Numbered from the stretch's first letter, positions 1 through 6,884 are shown. The stretch is 7,457 nucleotides of DNA from Acidobacteriaceae bacterium (GCA_003152795.1 PMBA01000343.1:11661-19117), one strand, 5' to 3'. The notes: a model not told the origin generated them from the sequence alone. A program made the numbers and translations.

Positions 1-477
1 CACCTGCGCGAACCGCTCCTCCACATGATGGCCGTGATGCGCGCCCTCAACACCACCACCGACGGCGCCAACCTCATGTACTACGCCAGCGATATGCGGC
101 AGCAGCCGTTCGTTCCCACCACCGTGTTCAACTTCTATCCTCCGAATTACCAGATTCAGGGCACCCAACTGCTCGGTCCGGAATTCAAAATTCTGAACTC
201 GAGTACGGCCATTTCACGCATCAACTTCGTGAACGATCTGGTATATGGCAGCCTCGGCAGTAACACAAAAACAGATATCTCCGCCTATATCGGAGCCGCT
301 GGCGACGTGAACAAACTGCTCGACATGGTGTCGCTGAACATGTTGCACGGTCAGATGTCCGACAGTATGCGCAGCACCTTGTCCAGCACGCTTTCTGCCA
401 TGACCGACAATAAACACCGCGCCCGGGCGGCGCTGTACCTGGCCGGAAGCTCGTCCCAGTTTCAAGTTGAGCACTGA
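1..477 (+). CDS. DUF1800 family protein, C-terminal part (5' end outside window)
   Basis: The reading frame is open from base 1 to the TGA at 475-477, giving 158 residues of a gene that starts upstream. The segment at about residues 35-78 (FVPTTVFNFYPPNYQ, then LLGPEFKILNSSTAISRINFVN) matches the conserved C-terminal pattern of DUF1800 proteins as I know it, where a 'P.SVFNFYPP.Y' motif is followed by 'GPEF.ILN.S'. The tail, ALYLAGSSSQFQVEH, also fits the usual 'ALYL...SP.Y.VQ' ending, so the C terminus appears intact. DUF1800 proteins are usually about 450-600 residues long and exported; their biochemical role is not established. The next gene, 57 nt downstream on the same strand, is a DUF1501 protein. 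That is the recurrent partner of DUF1800, so the two are likely one transcription unit. The family call is firm. No function can be given. Confidence 0.88.
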   Translation, partial: HLREPLLHMMAVMRALNTTTDGANLMYYASDMRQQPFVPTTVFNFYPPNYQIQGTQLLGPEFKILNSSTAISRINFVNDLVYGSLGSNTKTDISAYIGAAGDVNKLLDMVSLNMLHGQMSDSMRSTLSSTLSAMTDNKHRARAALYLAGSSSQFQVEH

Positions 478-484
478 TCGGATC

Positions 485-515
485 TTGATCGCCTTTTTGA
501 TCGCATTTTGATAAC
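485..515 (+). repeat. Three phased TTGAT repeats between DUF1800 and DUF1501 genes
   Basis: TTGATCGC occurs at 485-492 and again at 497-504, and a partial copy, TTGATAAC, lies at 508-515. The spacing of 12 and 11 bp is close to one helical turn. The repeats fill most of the 57-nt gap before the DUF1501 start. They could be a regulator site or chance similarity in a short gap; the sequence alone does not decide. Confidence 0.3.
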
Positions 516-534
516 TCGGCCACCCGGAGAACTT

Positions 535-1920
535 ATGCCTCGAATGTCACGACGCGGTTTCTTGAAAACAACTTGCTGCACGGCAGCTGCGGGAGTGGCC
601 GCGGCCAGCTTCGGCCGCCTCGGTCTGGTCAATGCGCTGGCGCAAACCTCGCAGGACTACAAGGCGCTGGTCTGCATCTTCCTCTTCGGCGGCAACGATG
701 CCAACAACCTGATCGTGCCGCTCGGCAGCAGTGACTATGCCAACTACGCCAAGATTCGCGCCGGCCTCGCGCTCCCCCAGAGCCAGTTGCTGCCAGTTTC
801 GCCGAAAAGTCTCAGCGAGCCCTACGGTTTCCATCCCAAGCTCGCCGAAGTCCAGGCGATGTTCAACCAGGGCCAGTTGTCGCTCCTGGCCAACGCCGGC
901 ACGCTGGTGCAGCCGACCACCCGCGATCAGTATCAGCAGGGGCAGATCGCGGTCCCGCAGAATCTCTATTCGCACGCCGATCAGCAACAGCAGATGCAGA
1001 CCGCGACCCTCAACGCGTTTGCTGAAGTTGGCTGGGGTGGCAAGCTGGCCGACAAGATTCAGTCCATCTATGGCGGAAACTTTCCCGTCCTGATTTCACT
1101 CGCGGGCAGCAATGTGTTCGCCGAGGGGCTGGTGGTGCGGCCGATCGAATCCAGCGGCGATCCCACCAAGCCGCTCTCCGGCTTCTACGGCTCCGATGAG
1201 GACAACGCCCGGCTCGCCGCCCTGCAGAGTCTGCTCACCTTCGACACCGGACTGTCCCTAATTCAGGCCGCCAGTACAACCACTTCCAACGCCATCCAGG
1301 ACGGCAAAACTCTGGCCGCAGCCATCGCCCAGGGCACCCCGTTGAAGACGCCGTTTCCGCAGTCCTACCTGGGCGGCCAGTTGCAGCAAGTGGCGGAGAT
1401 CATCCAGGTGCGGGCCGCGCTCGGTTTGCCCCGCCAGATTTTCTTCGTGTCGTCCAACGGATTCGATACTCACAGCGATCAACTGAACCAGCAGAACAGC
1501 CTCTACCAGGATTTGAGTCAGTCCATGAACGCCTTCTACCAGGCCACGGTGGAAATCGGAGTCGCGCCCCAGGTCACCACCTTTACCCTCTCTGATTTCG
1601 GACGCACATTCCTGCCCGACAGCACCGCTGGCACCGATCACGCCTGGGGCAGCCATCACTTAATCATGGGAGGCGCCATCGCCGGCGGCGATTTCTACGG
1701 AACCTTCCCCACCCAGGTGCTGAGCGGGCCCGACGATGCGACCGACGAGGGACGCTGGATTCCAACCACTTCACTCGATCAATACGGCGCCACCCTGGCG
1801 CAGTGGTTCGGCGTGCAGCCGGCCGATCTGCCCTCAATCTTCCCCAACCTGCCAAACTTCCAGAATCCCACCCTCAACTTCATGGCCGCTGCCCAGATGG
1901 CCAAGCGCATGCACGGCTAG
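535..1920 (+). CDS. DUF1501 family protein with Tat signal peptide
   Basis: This is a 461-residue protein of normal length for the DUF1501 family, which belongs to the alkaline phosphatase-like superfamily. It opens with a twin-arginine signal: SRRGFLKTT at residues 5-13, a hydrophobic Ala-rich stretch at about 14-30, and a likely cleavage site after NALA at residue 36. The mature part shows FGGNDANNLIVP (51-62), GFHPKLAEVQ (98-107), SHADQQQQMQ (146-155), NGFDTHSDQ (308-316), LSDFGRTF (352-359) and GTDHAWGSHH (366-375). The Asp and His residues of these blocks are candidate metal ligands, by analogy with the superfamily. ATG 535 was chosen because GGAGA (526-530) precedes it by 4 nt. ATG 544 is a possible alternative that still keeps the Tat motif. 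A TTG at 508 lies upstream of that Shine-Dalgarno and is not needed. It is presumably co-transcribed with the DUF1800 gene. The protein is probably folded in the cytoplasm and exported to the periplasm; its substrate is unknown. Confidence 0.9.
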   Translation: MPRMSRRGFLKTTCCTAAAGVAAASFGRLGLVNALAQTSQDYKALVCIFLFGGNDANNLIVPLGSSDYANYAKIRAGLALPQSQLLPVSPKSLSEPYGFHPKLAEVQAMFNQGQLSLLANAGTLVQPTTRDQYQQGQIAVPQNLYSHADQQQQMQTATLNAFAEVGWGGKLADKIQSIYGGNFPVLISLAGSNVFAEGLVVRPIESSGDPTKPLSGFYGSDEDNARLAALQSLLTFDTGLSLIQAASTTTSNAIQDGKTLAAAIAQGTPLKTPFPQSYLGGQLQQVAEIIQVRAALGLPRQIFFVSSNGFDTHSDQLNQQNSLYQDLSQSMNAFYQATVEIGVAPQVTTFTLSDFGRTFLPDSTAGTDHAWGSHHLIMGGAIAGGDFYGTFPTQVLSGPDDATDEGRWIPTTSLDQYGATLAQWFGVQPADLPSIFPNLPNFQNPTLNFMAAAQMAKRMHG

Positions 1921-1942
1921 GGGGACAAACAAACAATGGAGC

Positions 1943-1985
1943 GACGGGCTCCCCCGCCCGTCCCCCGTAGGGTCCCGAAGGGACC
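1943..1985 (+). terminator. Two adjacent perfect hairpins after the DUF1501 gene
   Basis: GACGGGC (1943-1949) pairs perfectly with GCCCGTC (1956-1962) across a 6-nt loop. Nine bases later, GGTCCC (1971-1976) pairs with GGGACC (1980-1985) across the 3-nt loop GAA. They start 22 nt after the DUF1501 stop, in the gap between convergent genes, where a terminator is expected. No T-run follows either stem, so this is not a classical intrinsic terminator. It may instead be a REP-like palindromic element or an RNA-stabilising structure. Confidence 0.4.
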
Positions 1986-1996
1986 GCCGATAATTG

Positions 1997-2025
1997 CCCG
2001 GCGCTTCAACGTCGGGGAAGCCGGG
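1997..2025. other. Third inverted repeat in the convergent gap
   Basis: CCCGG (1997-2001) pairs with CCGGG (2021-2025), and CTTC (2004-2007) pairs with GAAG (2017-2020). This leaves a 2-nt bulge and a 9-nt loop. It lies 37 nt beyond the stop codon of the minus-strand AsmA gene, so it could act on that transcript. There is no clear T-run on either side. The assignment as a terminator is tentative. Confidence 0.25.
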
Positions 2026-2061
2026 ATGGGGAGTCCGCGGCGATATCGGTCAGTTTGATCC

Positions 2062-3663
2062 TTACGGTTTCTTCTTCCCCAGAAGGCCGCCCAGGCCCCC
2101 CAGACTCTTGCCTCCATTTACCAGGCCTTTGACTTTGTCGCCCACCAGCCCCTTCATATCGGGCGCGAAAGTTGGATTCGCGGTTGTGCCCCCAATTTTT
2201 ATGGGGATGCCGCCCGATCCCGCGCCCGCAATCTTCGTAAGTCCAGCCCCGGCTCCGGCCAGGTTCGCCACCAGCTTGAAGTCGAGTTCATTGCTCGAAC
2301 TGATCGTGCCGGCGCCCGTGACCGTCCCCAGCGACGGGATCAGCAGGTTGATTTTGTCGAGGCGCGTGCCTTCCGGCGCGTACCGCACATCGGAACTCAG
2401 GTTCTCAAGGGTGGTGTCATTGCCCGTCTGCTTGCCGGTGAGGGCGGAGATTGCCGATAGCTTGGATCCAAGGTTGAAACCGGCGAGCGCGGTGTTGTTC
2501 ATCCTGACCCATCCGGTCGATACCGTCTTGTCCAGTGGCCCAGTCGATTCGAGCTCAATGGCAATCGTTCCCCCTTTGAGCCGCGAACCCGTGGGCAGCA
2601 CGACGCCGAGCGCTGGAAGCACGGCTTCGAGGTCGTCGACCGCCATGGCCTGTCCGTTCAGCCTGGTGTGGATGGAAGTGGTTTCACCGTGCATGTCATA
2701 AGTGCCCGTGATTTTTGCCAGCGCCTTGCCAATCGCAACATCCCCCTGTAGCACCTTCCCGGCCTCGGTCTGCAGATTGTGATCGACCGCGAAAACAAAC
2801 TGCACCGGTACTCCGGCGGGTGAGCCCTTGGGAACCAGCTTTAACGACGTCGCTCTTAAGGTTCCCGCGGCTTTGGCGACGCGGCCGTCGGAAGTGAGAG
2901 TGCCGTCGAAATCAGCCGAGCCGGCGATGCCCAGTTCCGGATCGACCAGCGCCGATTGCGAGAGATCGAGCTTCTTGAGGGTCACCTTTGCCCGCACCGG
3001 CGTCAGCGATGCATCGCCGGAATCGATCGGGCCCGCGGTGCCGTCTATTTTCAAGCTGCCACCCCCCGGGAGCCCGGCGGAAACGATCACGGGAAACGCG
3101 TGGGTGAAGGAGAAATTGCGGACCGCAACCTTGAGCTTGTCGTACACGATGGGCTTGCGTTTGCCGGTGGTCGATCCCAGCGTGATGCTGCCGTCAGTCA
3201 AGTCGAGCTTGGCCACGGTCACGTTTGCCGGTGCGCTGGATGTCTTTTCCGCCGCTTTGGCCGCTTGCCCCTGCTGATTCCCGAGCGACGAAAAATTCCA
3301 GACTCCATCCCGGTTGCGCAGCAAATTGATTTCCGGACGATCGATCAGCAGGTCGGTAACGTTGAGTTTCTTGCTGAAAATCAGCGGCAACAGTTCAACC
3401 CCCACTTGCAGCGACTTCGCCTGGATAAACGGCGCGCTGCTGAACTTGGGATCGTCCGCGATCGAGAGCTGGTCGGCTTTCACGCTGCCCGAAAAAATGC
3501 TGAGACTCAAATTGCCGACGCTCACCGGCCGCCCCAGAGCCGAGCTCAGGTTCGACTCAATCTGCCCTCTGAAATTGTTGACGTTGACCATGAAGGGAAC
3601 GGCAATGGCGACGACAACCAACAATGCGACGACGATGCCGACAACTTTGAGCCCGGGTTTCAC
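2062..3663 (-). CDS. AsmA family protein
   Basis: A 533-residue protein with an N-terminal membrane anchor (about residues 6-26, Val/Ala/Ile-rich) and a long periplasmic part dominated by short beta-like segments. The block right after the anchor is the hallmark of AsmA/YhjG-type proteins: N30-F31-R32, then SNLSSALGRPVSVGNLSLSI at about 37-56, followed by LLIDRPEINLLRNRDGVWNF (105-124). The C-terminal part has IPIKIGGTTANPTFAPDM (486-503), also typical of the family, and ends in a Gly/Leu/Lys-rich tail with LGGLGGLLGKKKP. AsmA-like proteins are inner-membrane anchored and are linked to outer-membrane assembly and lipid transport between membranes; the exact role of this one cannot be read from sequence. 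The start codon is GTG (3663-3661), supported by AGGAGG 7 nt upstream. It is transcribed convergently with the DUF1501 gene and divergently from the M20 peptidase, so it is a single-gene unit in this window. Confidence 0.88.
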   Translation of the reverse strand: MKPGLKVVGIVVALLVVVAIAVPFMVNVNNFRGQIESNLSSALGRPVSVGNLSLSIFSGSVKADQLSIADDPKFSSAPFIQAKSLQVGVELLPLIFSKKLNVTDLLIDRPEINLLRNRDGVWNFSSLGNQQGQAAKAAEKTSSAPANVTVAKLDLTDGSITLGSTTGKRKPIVYDKLKVAVRNFSFTHAFPVIVSAGLPGGGSLKIDGTAGPIDSGDASLTPVRAKVTLKKLDLSQSALVDPELGIAGSADFDGTLTSDGRVAKAAGTLRATSLKLVPKGSPAGVPVQFVFAVDHNLQTEAGKVLQGDVAIGKALAKITGTYDMHGETTSIHTRLNGQAMAVDDLEAVLPALGVVLPTGSRLKGGTIAIELESTGPLDKTVSTGWVRMNNTALAGFNLGSKLSAISALTGKQTGNDTTLENLSSDVRYAPEGTRLDKINLLIPSLGTVTGAGTISSSNELDFKLVANLAGAGAGLTKIAGAGSGGIPIKIGGTTANPTFAPDMKGLVGDKVKGLVNGGKSLGGLGGLLGKKKP

Positions 3664-3670
3664 CGCAATT

Positions 3671-3676
3671 CCTCCT
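3671..3676 (-). promoter_or_regulatory. Strong Shine-Dalgarno fixing the GTG start of the AsmA gene
   Basis: On the minus strand, AGGAGG lies 7 nt before the GTG at 3663-3661. The perfect core and ideal spacing decide in favour of the GTG start. No convincing -10 box was found upstream, although TTGATA (minus strand, 3721-3716) resembles a -35 element. Confidence 0.8.
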
Positions 3677-3753
3677 GTAACGGTTGCTAAGCATGTGGAA
3701 GGGGACTCGACAGTCTATCAAAACCAGCGGCAAATGGTCCGCCCAGCGCGCCG

Positions 3754-3789
3754 TGGACTCGCCGGCCGCCGCCGCCGTTATAAGATAAG
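3754..3789 (+). promoter_or_regulatory. Possible promoter of the M20/amidohydrolase operon
   Basis: TATAAG (3779-3784, five of six matches to TATAAT) lies 13 nt before the M20 start codon, with an overlapping GATAAG at 3784-3789. A weak -35-like TGGACT sits at 3754-3759, 19 nt upstream. If real, transcription would begin only a few bases before ATG 3798, or at it. This agrees with the absence of a Shine-Dalgarno. It was judged by eye only. Confidence 0.3.
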
Positions 3790-3797
3790 CGCTGACC

Positions 3798-5054
3798 ATG
3801 GAGATCATTCCGCCAGTGGCCGCTTCTGATTTGTACCCTCCGGTGCAGGAGGATGTGGCGCGCCTCGCCGGCTCGCCCGAAGTCCGCGCTGCATTTGAAC
3901 GCTTCCGTTCCCAGGAATCGCAGTTTGCCCTCTGGCAAATGGAGGCGACAAGGGTCGCCGCCCCTCCCTTCGGAGAGTCGGCGCGCAGCGCATGGCTGGC
4001 CGACCGTTTTCACGAACTTGGCCTCCTCGACGTGCACGTGGATGAGGTGGGCAACGTATTCGGAGTACGTCCCGGCTACGGCAGCCGCTTCGTCGCGCTC
4101 AGCGCGCATATTGATACCGTGTTCCCCGCCGCCACGCCGCTGAACATCCGCCAGCAGGGCAGCCGCTTGTATGGCCCCGGAGTCGCCGATAACGGCGCCG
4201 GCATTGCCGCCATGCTCGCCGTGGCCAGTGTCCTCGGCAGCACTCGAATTTCGCATGGCCTGCCGTTCTTGTTTATTGGGAATGTCGGGGAGGAAGGCGA
4301 AGGCGATCTGCGCGGCATGAGACACGTTTTCGCGACTCCCCGTTGGCGCGACGCGATTGCCTACAGCGTGATTGTCGATGGCGCCGGAACCGACACCGTC
4401 GTGGCCGAGGCCCTCGGCAGCCGCCGCTTCGAAGTCATCGTGCGCGGCCCGGGCGGCCACTCCTGGAGTGACTTCGGCACGCCCAATCCGATTATTGCGC
4501 TCTCCCGTGCGATCGATCTTTTCAGCCAGACGCCGCTGCCAGCCTCGCCAAAAACAACGTTCAATATCGGCGTGATTCGAGGCGGGACCTCCGTGAATTC
4601 CATTCCCGAATCCGCCAGCATGAGAGTCGATCTGCGCTCCGCCTCGATGGCCGAAATCGACCGTCTGGAGCGCTCTCTCCGCATCGCTCTGGACCAGGCC
4701 CTCGCATCGGAGAACCGCGCCGCCGCTCCGCCCGCTACCCGGAAGCCGCAGCTGGCCCACAGCGAAGTGGTCGAGATCGGAAATCGTCCGGCAGGCGAAC
4801 TCGCGCCGGATGCCCGCCTGCTCAAGGTGATTCGCGCCGTCGATGCCCACCTGGGCAATTCCGCCCAGGTGCAGCGCGCCTCCACCGACGCCAACGTTCC
4901 TCTTTCCATGGGCCGCGAGGCCATCGCCATCGGTGCCGGCGGCTCCGGCGGCGGCGCGCACACGTTGCAAGAATGGTTCGACTGCAACGGAAGGGACCTC
5001 GGACTCAGGCGCATTCTGCTTACAATGCTCACACTGTCTGGAGTAGGAGAGTAA
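3798..5054 (+). CDS. M20 family metallopeptidase (PepT-like/carboxypeptidase-type)
   Basis: A 418-residue zinc-dependent hydrolase of standard M20 length. The catalytic set is complete: SAHIDTVF (102-109) gives metal ligand H104 and catalytic D106; GVADNGAG (128-135) gives the bridging D131; GEEGEGDLRG (164-173) gives the catalytic E165 and ligand E166; VDG (193-195) gives D194; and HTLQEWFD (388-395) gives the last ligand, H388. GPGGHSW (217-223) with H221 marks the start of the dimerisation lid domain, which runs to roughly residue 310. STDANVPLSMG (362-372) is the usual late M20 motif. There is no signal peptide, so the enzyme is probably cytoplasmic. Members of the family cleave short peptides or acyl-amino acids; the substrate here is not determined. 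The ATG is the only normal start, because an in-frame TAA lies at 3786-3788, and no Shine-Dalgarno is visible. The stop overlaps the next start codon (TAATG, 5052-5056), which indicates an operon with the amidohydrolase. Confidence 0.92.
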   Translation: MEIIPPVAASDLYPPVQEDVARLAGSPEVRAAFERFRSQESQFALWQMEATRVAAPPFGESARSAWLADRFHELGLLDVHVDEVGNVFGVRPGYGSRFVALSAHIDTVFPAATPLNIRQQGSRLYGPGVADNGAGIAAMLAVASVLGSTRISHGLPFLFIGNVGEEGEGDLRGMRHVFATPRWRDAIAYSVIVDGAGTDTVVAEALGSRRFEVIVRGPGGHSWSDFGTPNPIIALSRAIDLFSQTPLPASPKTTFNIGVIRGGTSVNSIPESASMRVDLRSASMAEIDRLERSLRIALDQALASENRAAAPPATRKPQLAHSEVVEIGNRPAGELAPDARLLKVIRAVDAHLGNSAQVQRASTDANVPLSMGREAIAIGAGGSGGGAHTLQEWFDCNGRDLGLRRILLTMLTLSGVGE

Positions 5055-5056
5055 TG
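5040..5056 (+). promoter_or_regulatory. Shine-Dalgarno and TAATG stop/start overlap coupling M20 to the amidohydrolase
   Basis: The M20 stop TAA (5052-5054) shares its last A with the ATG at 5054-5056. AGGAG at 5045-5049 lies 4 nt before the ATG, and a second GGAG at 5040-5043 lies 10 nt before it, both inside the end of the M20 gene. This arrangement fixes the amidohydrolase start and implies translational coupling. The longer open frame upstream would overlap M20 by more than 80 nt and would mask the signal peptide. Confidence 0.85.
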
Positions 5057-6805
5057 AATCGAATCGCCCTCATTTCTTCGCTAGCCATGTTCTTGCTCTC
5101 TGCCACCTCCGCCGCCTTTGCGCAGAGCGGTGGATCGGCGCCTGGAACTTCAATGCCGAAAGCCGACCTGATCTTTACTCGCGGCAACATCTATACCGGA
5201 GTGTTCGAACCGGCGCCTTCGCTCATCGCAGGCAGGCGCGCCGAGGCCCTGGCTGTCCGCGGCGACCGCATCCTCGCCGTGGGAAAGCGCGACGAGGTCA
5301 TGAAGTTGAAAGGGCCGGAAACAAAGATCGTGGATCTCGATGGCCGCTTCGTCATGCCCGGATTCAACGACGCCCATATGCACCTGGCCAGCGCCGGCCT
5401 GGAGAAGATGAACGTGAACCTCGTCGGCGCCAGAACCCTGGACGAATTACGCGAGCGCTTGCGCGCCAGGTGCGAAGCTGCCGGACCTGGAGAATGGGTG
5501 GTCGGTGAAGGCTGGGACGAAACTCTGTGGCCCGTCAAAGTTCTGCCCACACGCTGGGATCTGGACGAAGCAAGCGGCCAGCATCCCGTTTATCTCGCGC
5601 GTGTCGACGGACACATCGGCGTGGCCAACACGCGCGCTTTGCAGCTGGCCAGCATCACCGTCGCCACCAAGGATCCCGCTGGCGGAAAGATCGATCGGGA
5701 TGACGCCGGCATACCCAACGGAATTCTGCGCGAGAAGGCGCAGGAGGCGGTGTCAGCCGTGATTCCCAAGCCGACGCGCGATAACCGCCGCCAGGCCATC
5801 GAACTCGCCCTCGCCGATCTCGCCAGTCACGGCATCACTTCCGCCCAGGATTACTCGCAGTGGGAGGACTTTCAGGTTTACGAGCAACTCGAGCGCGACG
5901 GCAAACTGACGGCGCGAATTTCAGAGTGGCTCAATTTCGACGACTCCCTCGAAGACCTGAATCGCAAGCGCGCCTCCCATCCCGCGTCCGACAACATGCT
6001 TCACACCGGAATGCTCAAGGGCTTCATGGATGGTTCGCTCGGCTCGAAAACCGCCGCCTTGCTTGAACCCTACGCCGACGATCCCAGGAACACCGGCCTG
6101 CCGCAATACGACGCCGCCAAGCTGAATGCGATGACCAGGGAACGGGTCCTGGCGGGATTTCAGGTCGGCTTCCATGCCATCGGAGACAGAGGAGTCAAGT
6201 TGGCGCTCGACGCGTTCGAAGAAGCGGAGAAGGCGGCAAAAGAAGCCCAGGCGAAAGCCGCCGGCGGCGGTACCGATTTCCGGCTTCGCGTCGAGCACGC
6301 GCAGGTCACCACGCCGCTGCAGGTCTCCCGTTTCAAGGAGCTCAAGGTAATCGCGTCCGTGCAGCCCAACCATCTGCTGACGGATATGAACTGGGCCGAG
6401 TCGCGCCTGGGCGCAAGACGCGCCGAACATTCCTACCTGTGGTCCGAGTTCCTTCGCCGCGGGGTAGTTGTCGCCTTCGGTACGGATTATCCCGTGGAAC
6501 CGGTCACTCCGTTTCGTGGACTCTACGCCGCCGTTACCCGCCAGAGCGAAGACGGAAAGAAAACTTATTATCCCGCCCAGAGACTGACCATCGAGCAGGC
6601 CATCACCGCCTACACCGCGGGCGCCGCTTTTGCCGAATTCGCCGAAACCCAAAAAGGCAAGCTCGAACCCGGTATGCTCGCCGACTTTGTAGTTCTCGAT
6701 CGTGACATTACAGCGGCCCCGCCAGCGAAAATCCTGGAGACGAAAGTCCTGCGCACAGTGGTGGGCGGCAAGACCGTGTATGACATTGAATCATTGAGAC
6801 ATTGA
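5054..6805 (+). CDS. Exported amidohydrolase, YtcJ/Amidohydro_3 type
   Basis: A 583-residue metal-dependent hydrolase of the amidohydrolase superfamily. Residues 1-23 are a Sec signal peptide (hydrophobic core about 4-19, likely cleavage AFA|Q). A short beta-sandwich part follows, including KADLIFTRGNIYTG (36-49). The barrel then carries PGFNDAHMH (102-110, ligands H108 and H110), KGFMDGSLGSKTA (322-334, K322 the usual modified or bridging lysine position), FHAIGDRG (373-380, H374), RVEHAQ (412-417, H415) and FGTDYPVEPVTPF (475-487, D478). This is the motif order expected for YtcJ-like enzymes. Family members hydrolyse amides, including N-substituted formamides, but physiological substrates are mostly unknown. 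An Ala/Lys-rich helical insert lies at about 386-406. The last residues, IESLRH and the TGA stop, are encoded by 8-bp repeat units, so the original C terminus may have been altered. The gene is translationally coupled to the M20 peptidase. Confidence 0.9.
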   Translation: MNRIALISSLAMFLLSATSAAFAQSGGSAPGTSMPKADLIFTRGNIYTGVFEPAPSLIAGRRAEALAVRGDRILAVGKRDEVMKLKGPETKIVDLDGRFVMPGFNDAHMHLASAGLEKMNVNLVGARTLDELRERLRARCEAAGPGEWVVGEGWDETLWPVKVLPTRWDLDEASGQHPVYLARVDGHIGVANTRALQLASITVATKDPAGGKIDRDDAGIPNGILREKAQEAVSAVIPKPTRDNRRQAIELALADLASHGITSAQDYSQWEDFQVYEQLERDGKLTARISEWLNFDDSLEDLNRKRASHPASDNMLHTGMLKGFMDGSLGSKTAALLEPYADDPRNTGLPQYDAAKLNAMTRERVLAGFQVGFHAIGDRGVKLALDAFEEAEKAAKEAQAKAAGGGTDFRLRVEHAQVTTPLQVSRFKELKVIASVQPNHLLTDMNWAESRLGARRAEHSYLWSEFLRRGVVVAFGTDYPVEPVTPFRGLYAAVTRQSEDGKKTYYPAQRLTIEQAITAYTAGAAFAEFAETQKGKLEPGMLADFVVLDRDITAAPPAKILETKVLRTVVGGKTVYDIESLRH

Positions 6806-6809
6806 ATCA
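6786..6809 (-). repeat. Short inverted block of the 8-bp repeat (three units)
   Basis: TTGAATCA, TTGAGACA and TTGAATCA occur in tandem (6786-6793, 6794-6801, 6802-6809). These are reverse complements of the unit TGNNTCAA that makes up the following direct block. The block overlaps the end of the amidohydrolase gene and includes its stop codon (6803-6805). Confidence 0.85.
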
Positions 6810-6812
6810 AAA

Positions 6813-6884
6813 TGCTTCAAGGGCCAAATGCCTCAATGTTTCAATGACAAAATGACTCAATGATTCAATGTTTCAATGACTCAA
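6813..6884 (+). repeat. Tandem 8-bp repeat array, consensus TGNNTCAA (nine units, two degenerate)
   Basis: Nine 8-bp units run in exact register from 6813 to 6884. Their sequences are TGCTTCAA, GGGCCAAA, TGCCTCAA, TGTTTCAA, TGACAAAA, TGACTCAA, TGATTCAA, TGTTTCAA and TGACTCAA. The core TCAATG is kept while the two middle bases vary, and the second and fifth units are degenerate. Every unit boundary creates an ATG. The last unit lies inside the next gene. I do not recognise this as a named repeat family. Confidence 0.85.

Noticed and set aside
1994..2701. Plus-strand open frame of 235 codons opposite the AsmA gene
   Set aside because: The translation is Pro/Ser-rich and low in complexity, with no motif, whereas the minus strand carries an AsmA protein with anchor, conserved blocks and a strong Shine-Dalgarno.
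2956..3690. Second plus-strand open frame of 244 codons opposite the AsmA gene
   Set aside because: It has an Arg/Gln/His-biased composition without domains and overlaps the 5' end and ribosome binding site of the AsmA gene; best explained as a shadow.
3716..3721. Minus-strand TTGATA as the -35 box of an AsmA promoter
   Set aside because: No acceptable -10 hexamer lies 16-19 nt downstream on that strand, so no promoter is annotated there.
3687..4970. Long open frame (427 codons) on the minus strand opposite the M20 gene
   Set aside because: Its translation is rich in Gly, Ala, His and Arg with no recognisable domain. It lies antisense to a gene with a complete catalytic motif set. High G+C favours such shadow frames.
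4973..5053. Upstream extension of the amidohydrolase frame to an earlier start
   Set aside because: It would overlap the M20 gene by more than 80 nt and bury the signal peptide. The ATG at 5054 has a Shine-Dalgarno and a classic stop/start overlap.
5921..6652. Minus-strand open frame of 243 codons opposite the amidohydrolase
   Set aside because: It is antisense to conserved metal-binding motifs and has no family resemblance of its own.
6786..6884. Considered a CRISPR array
   Set aside because: Units are only 8 bp with no spacers, and two orientations are present. No cas genes are visible.
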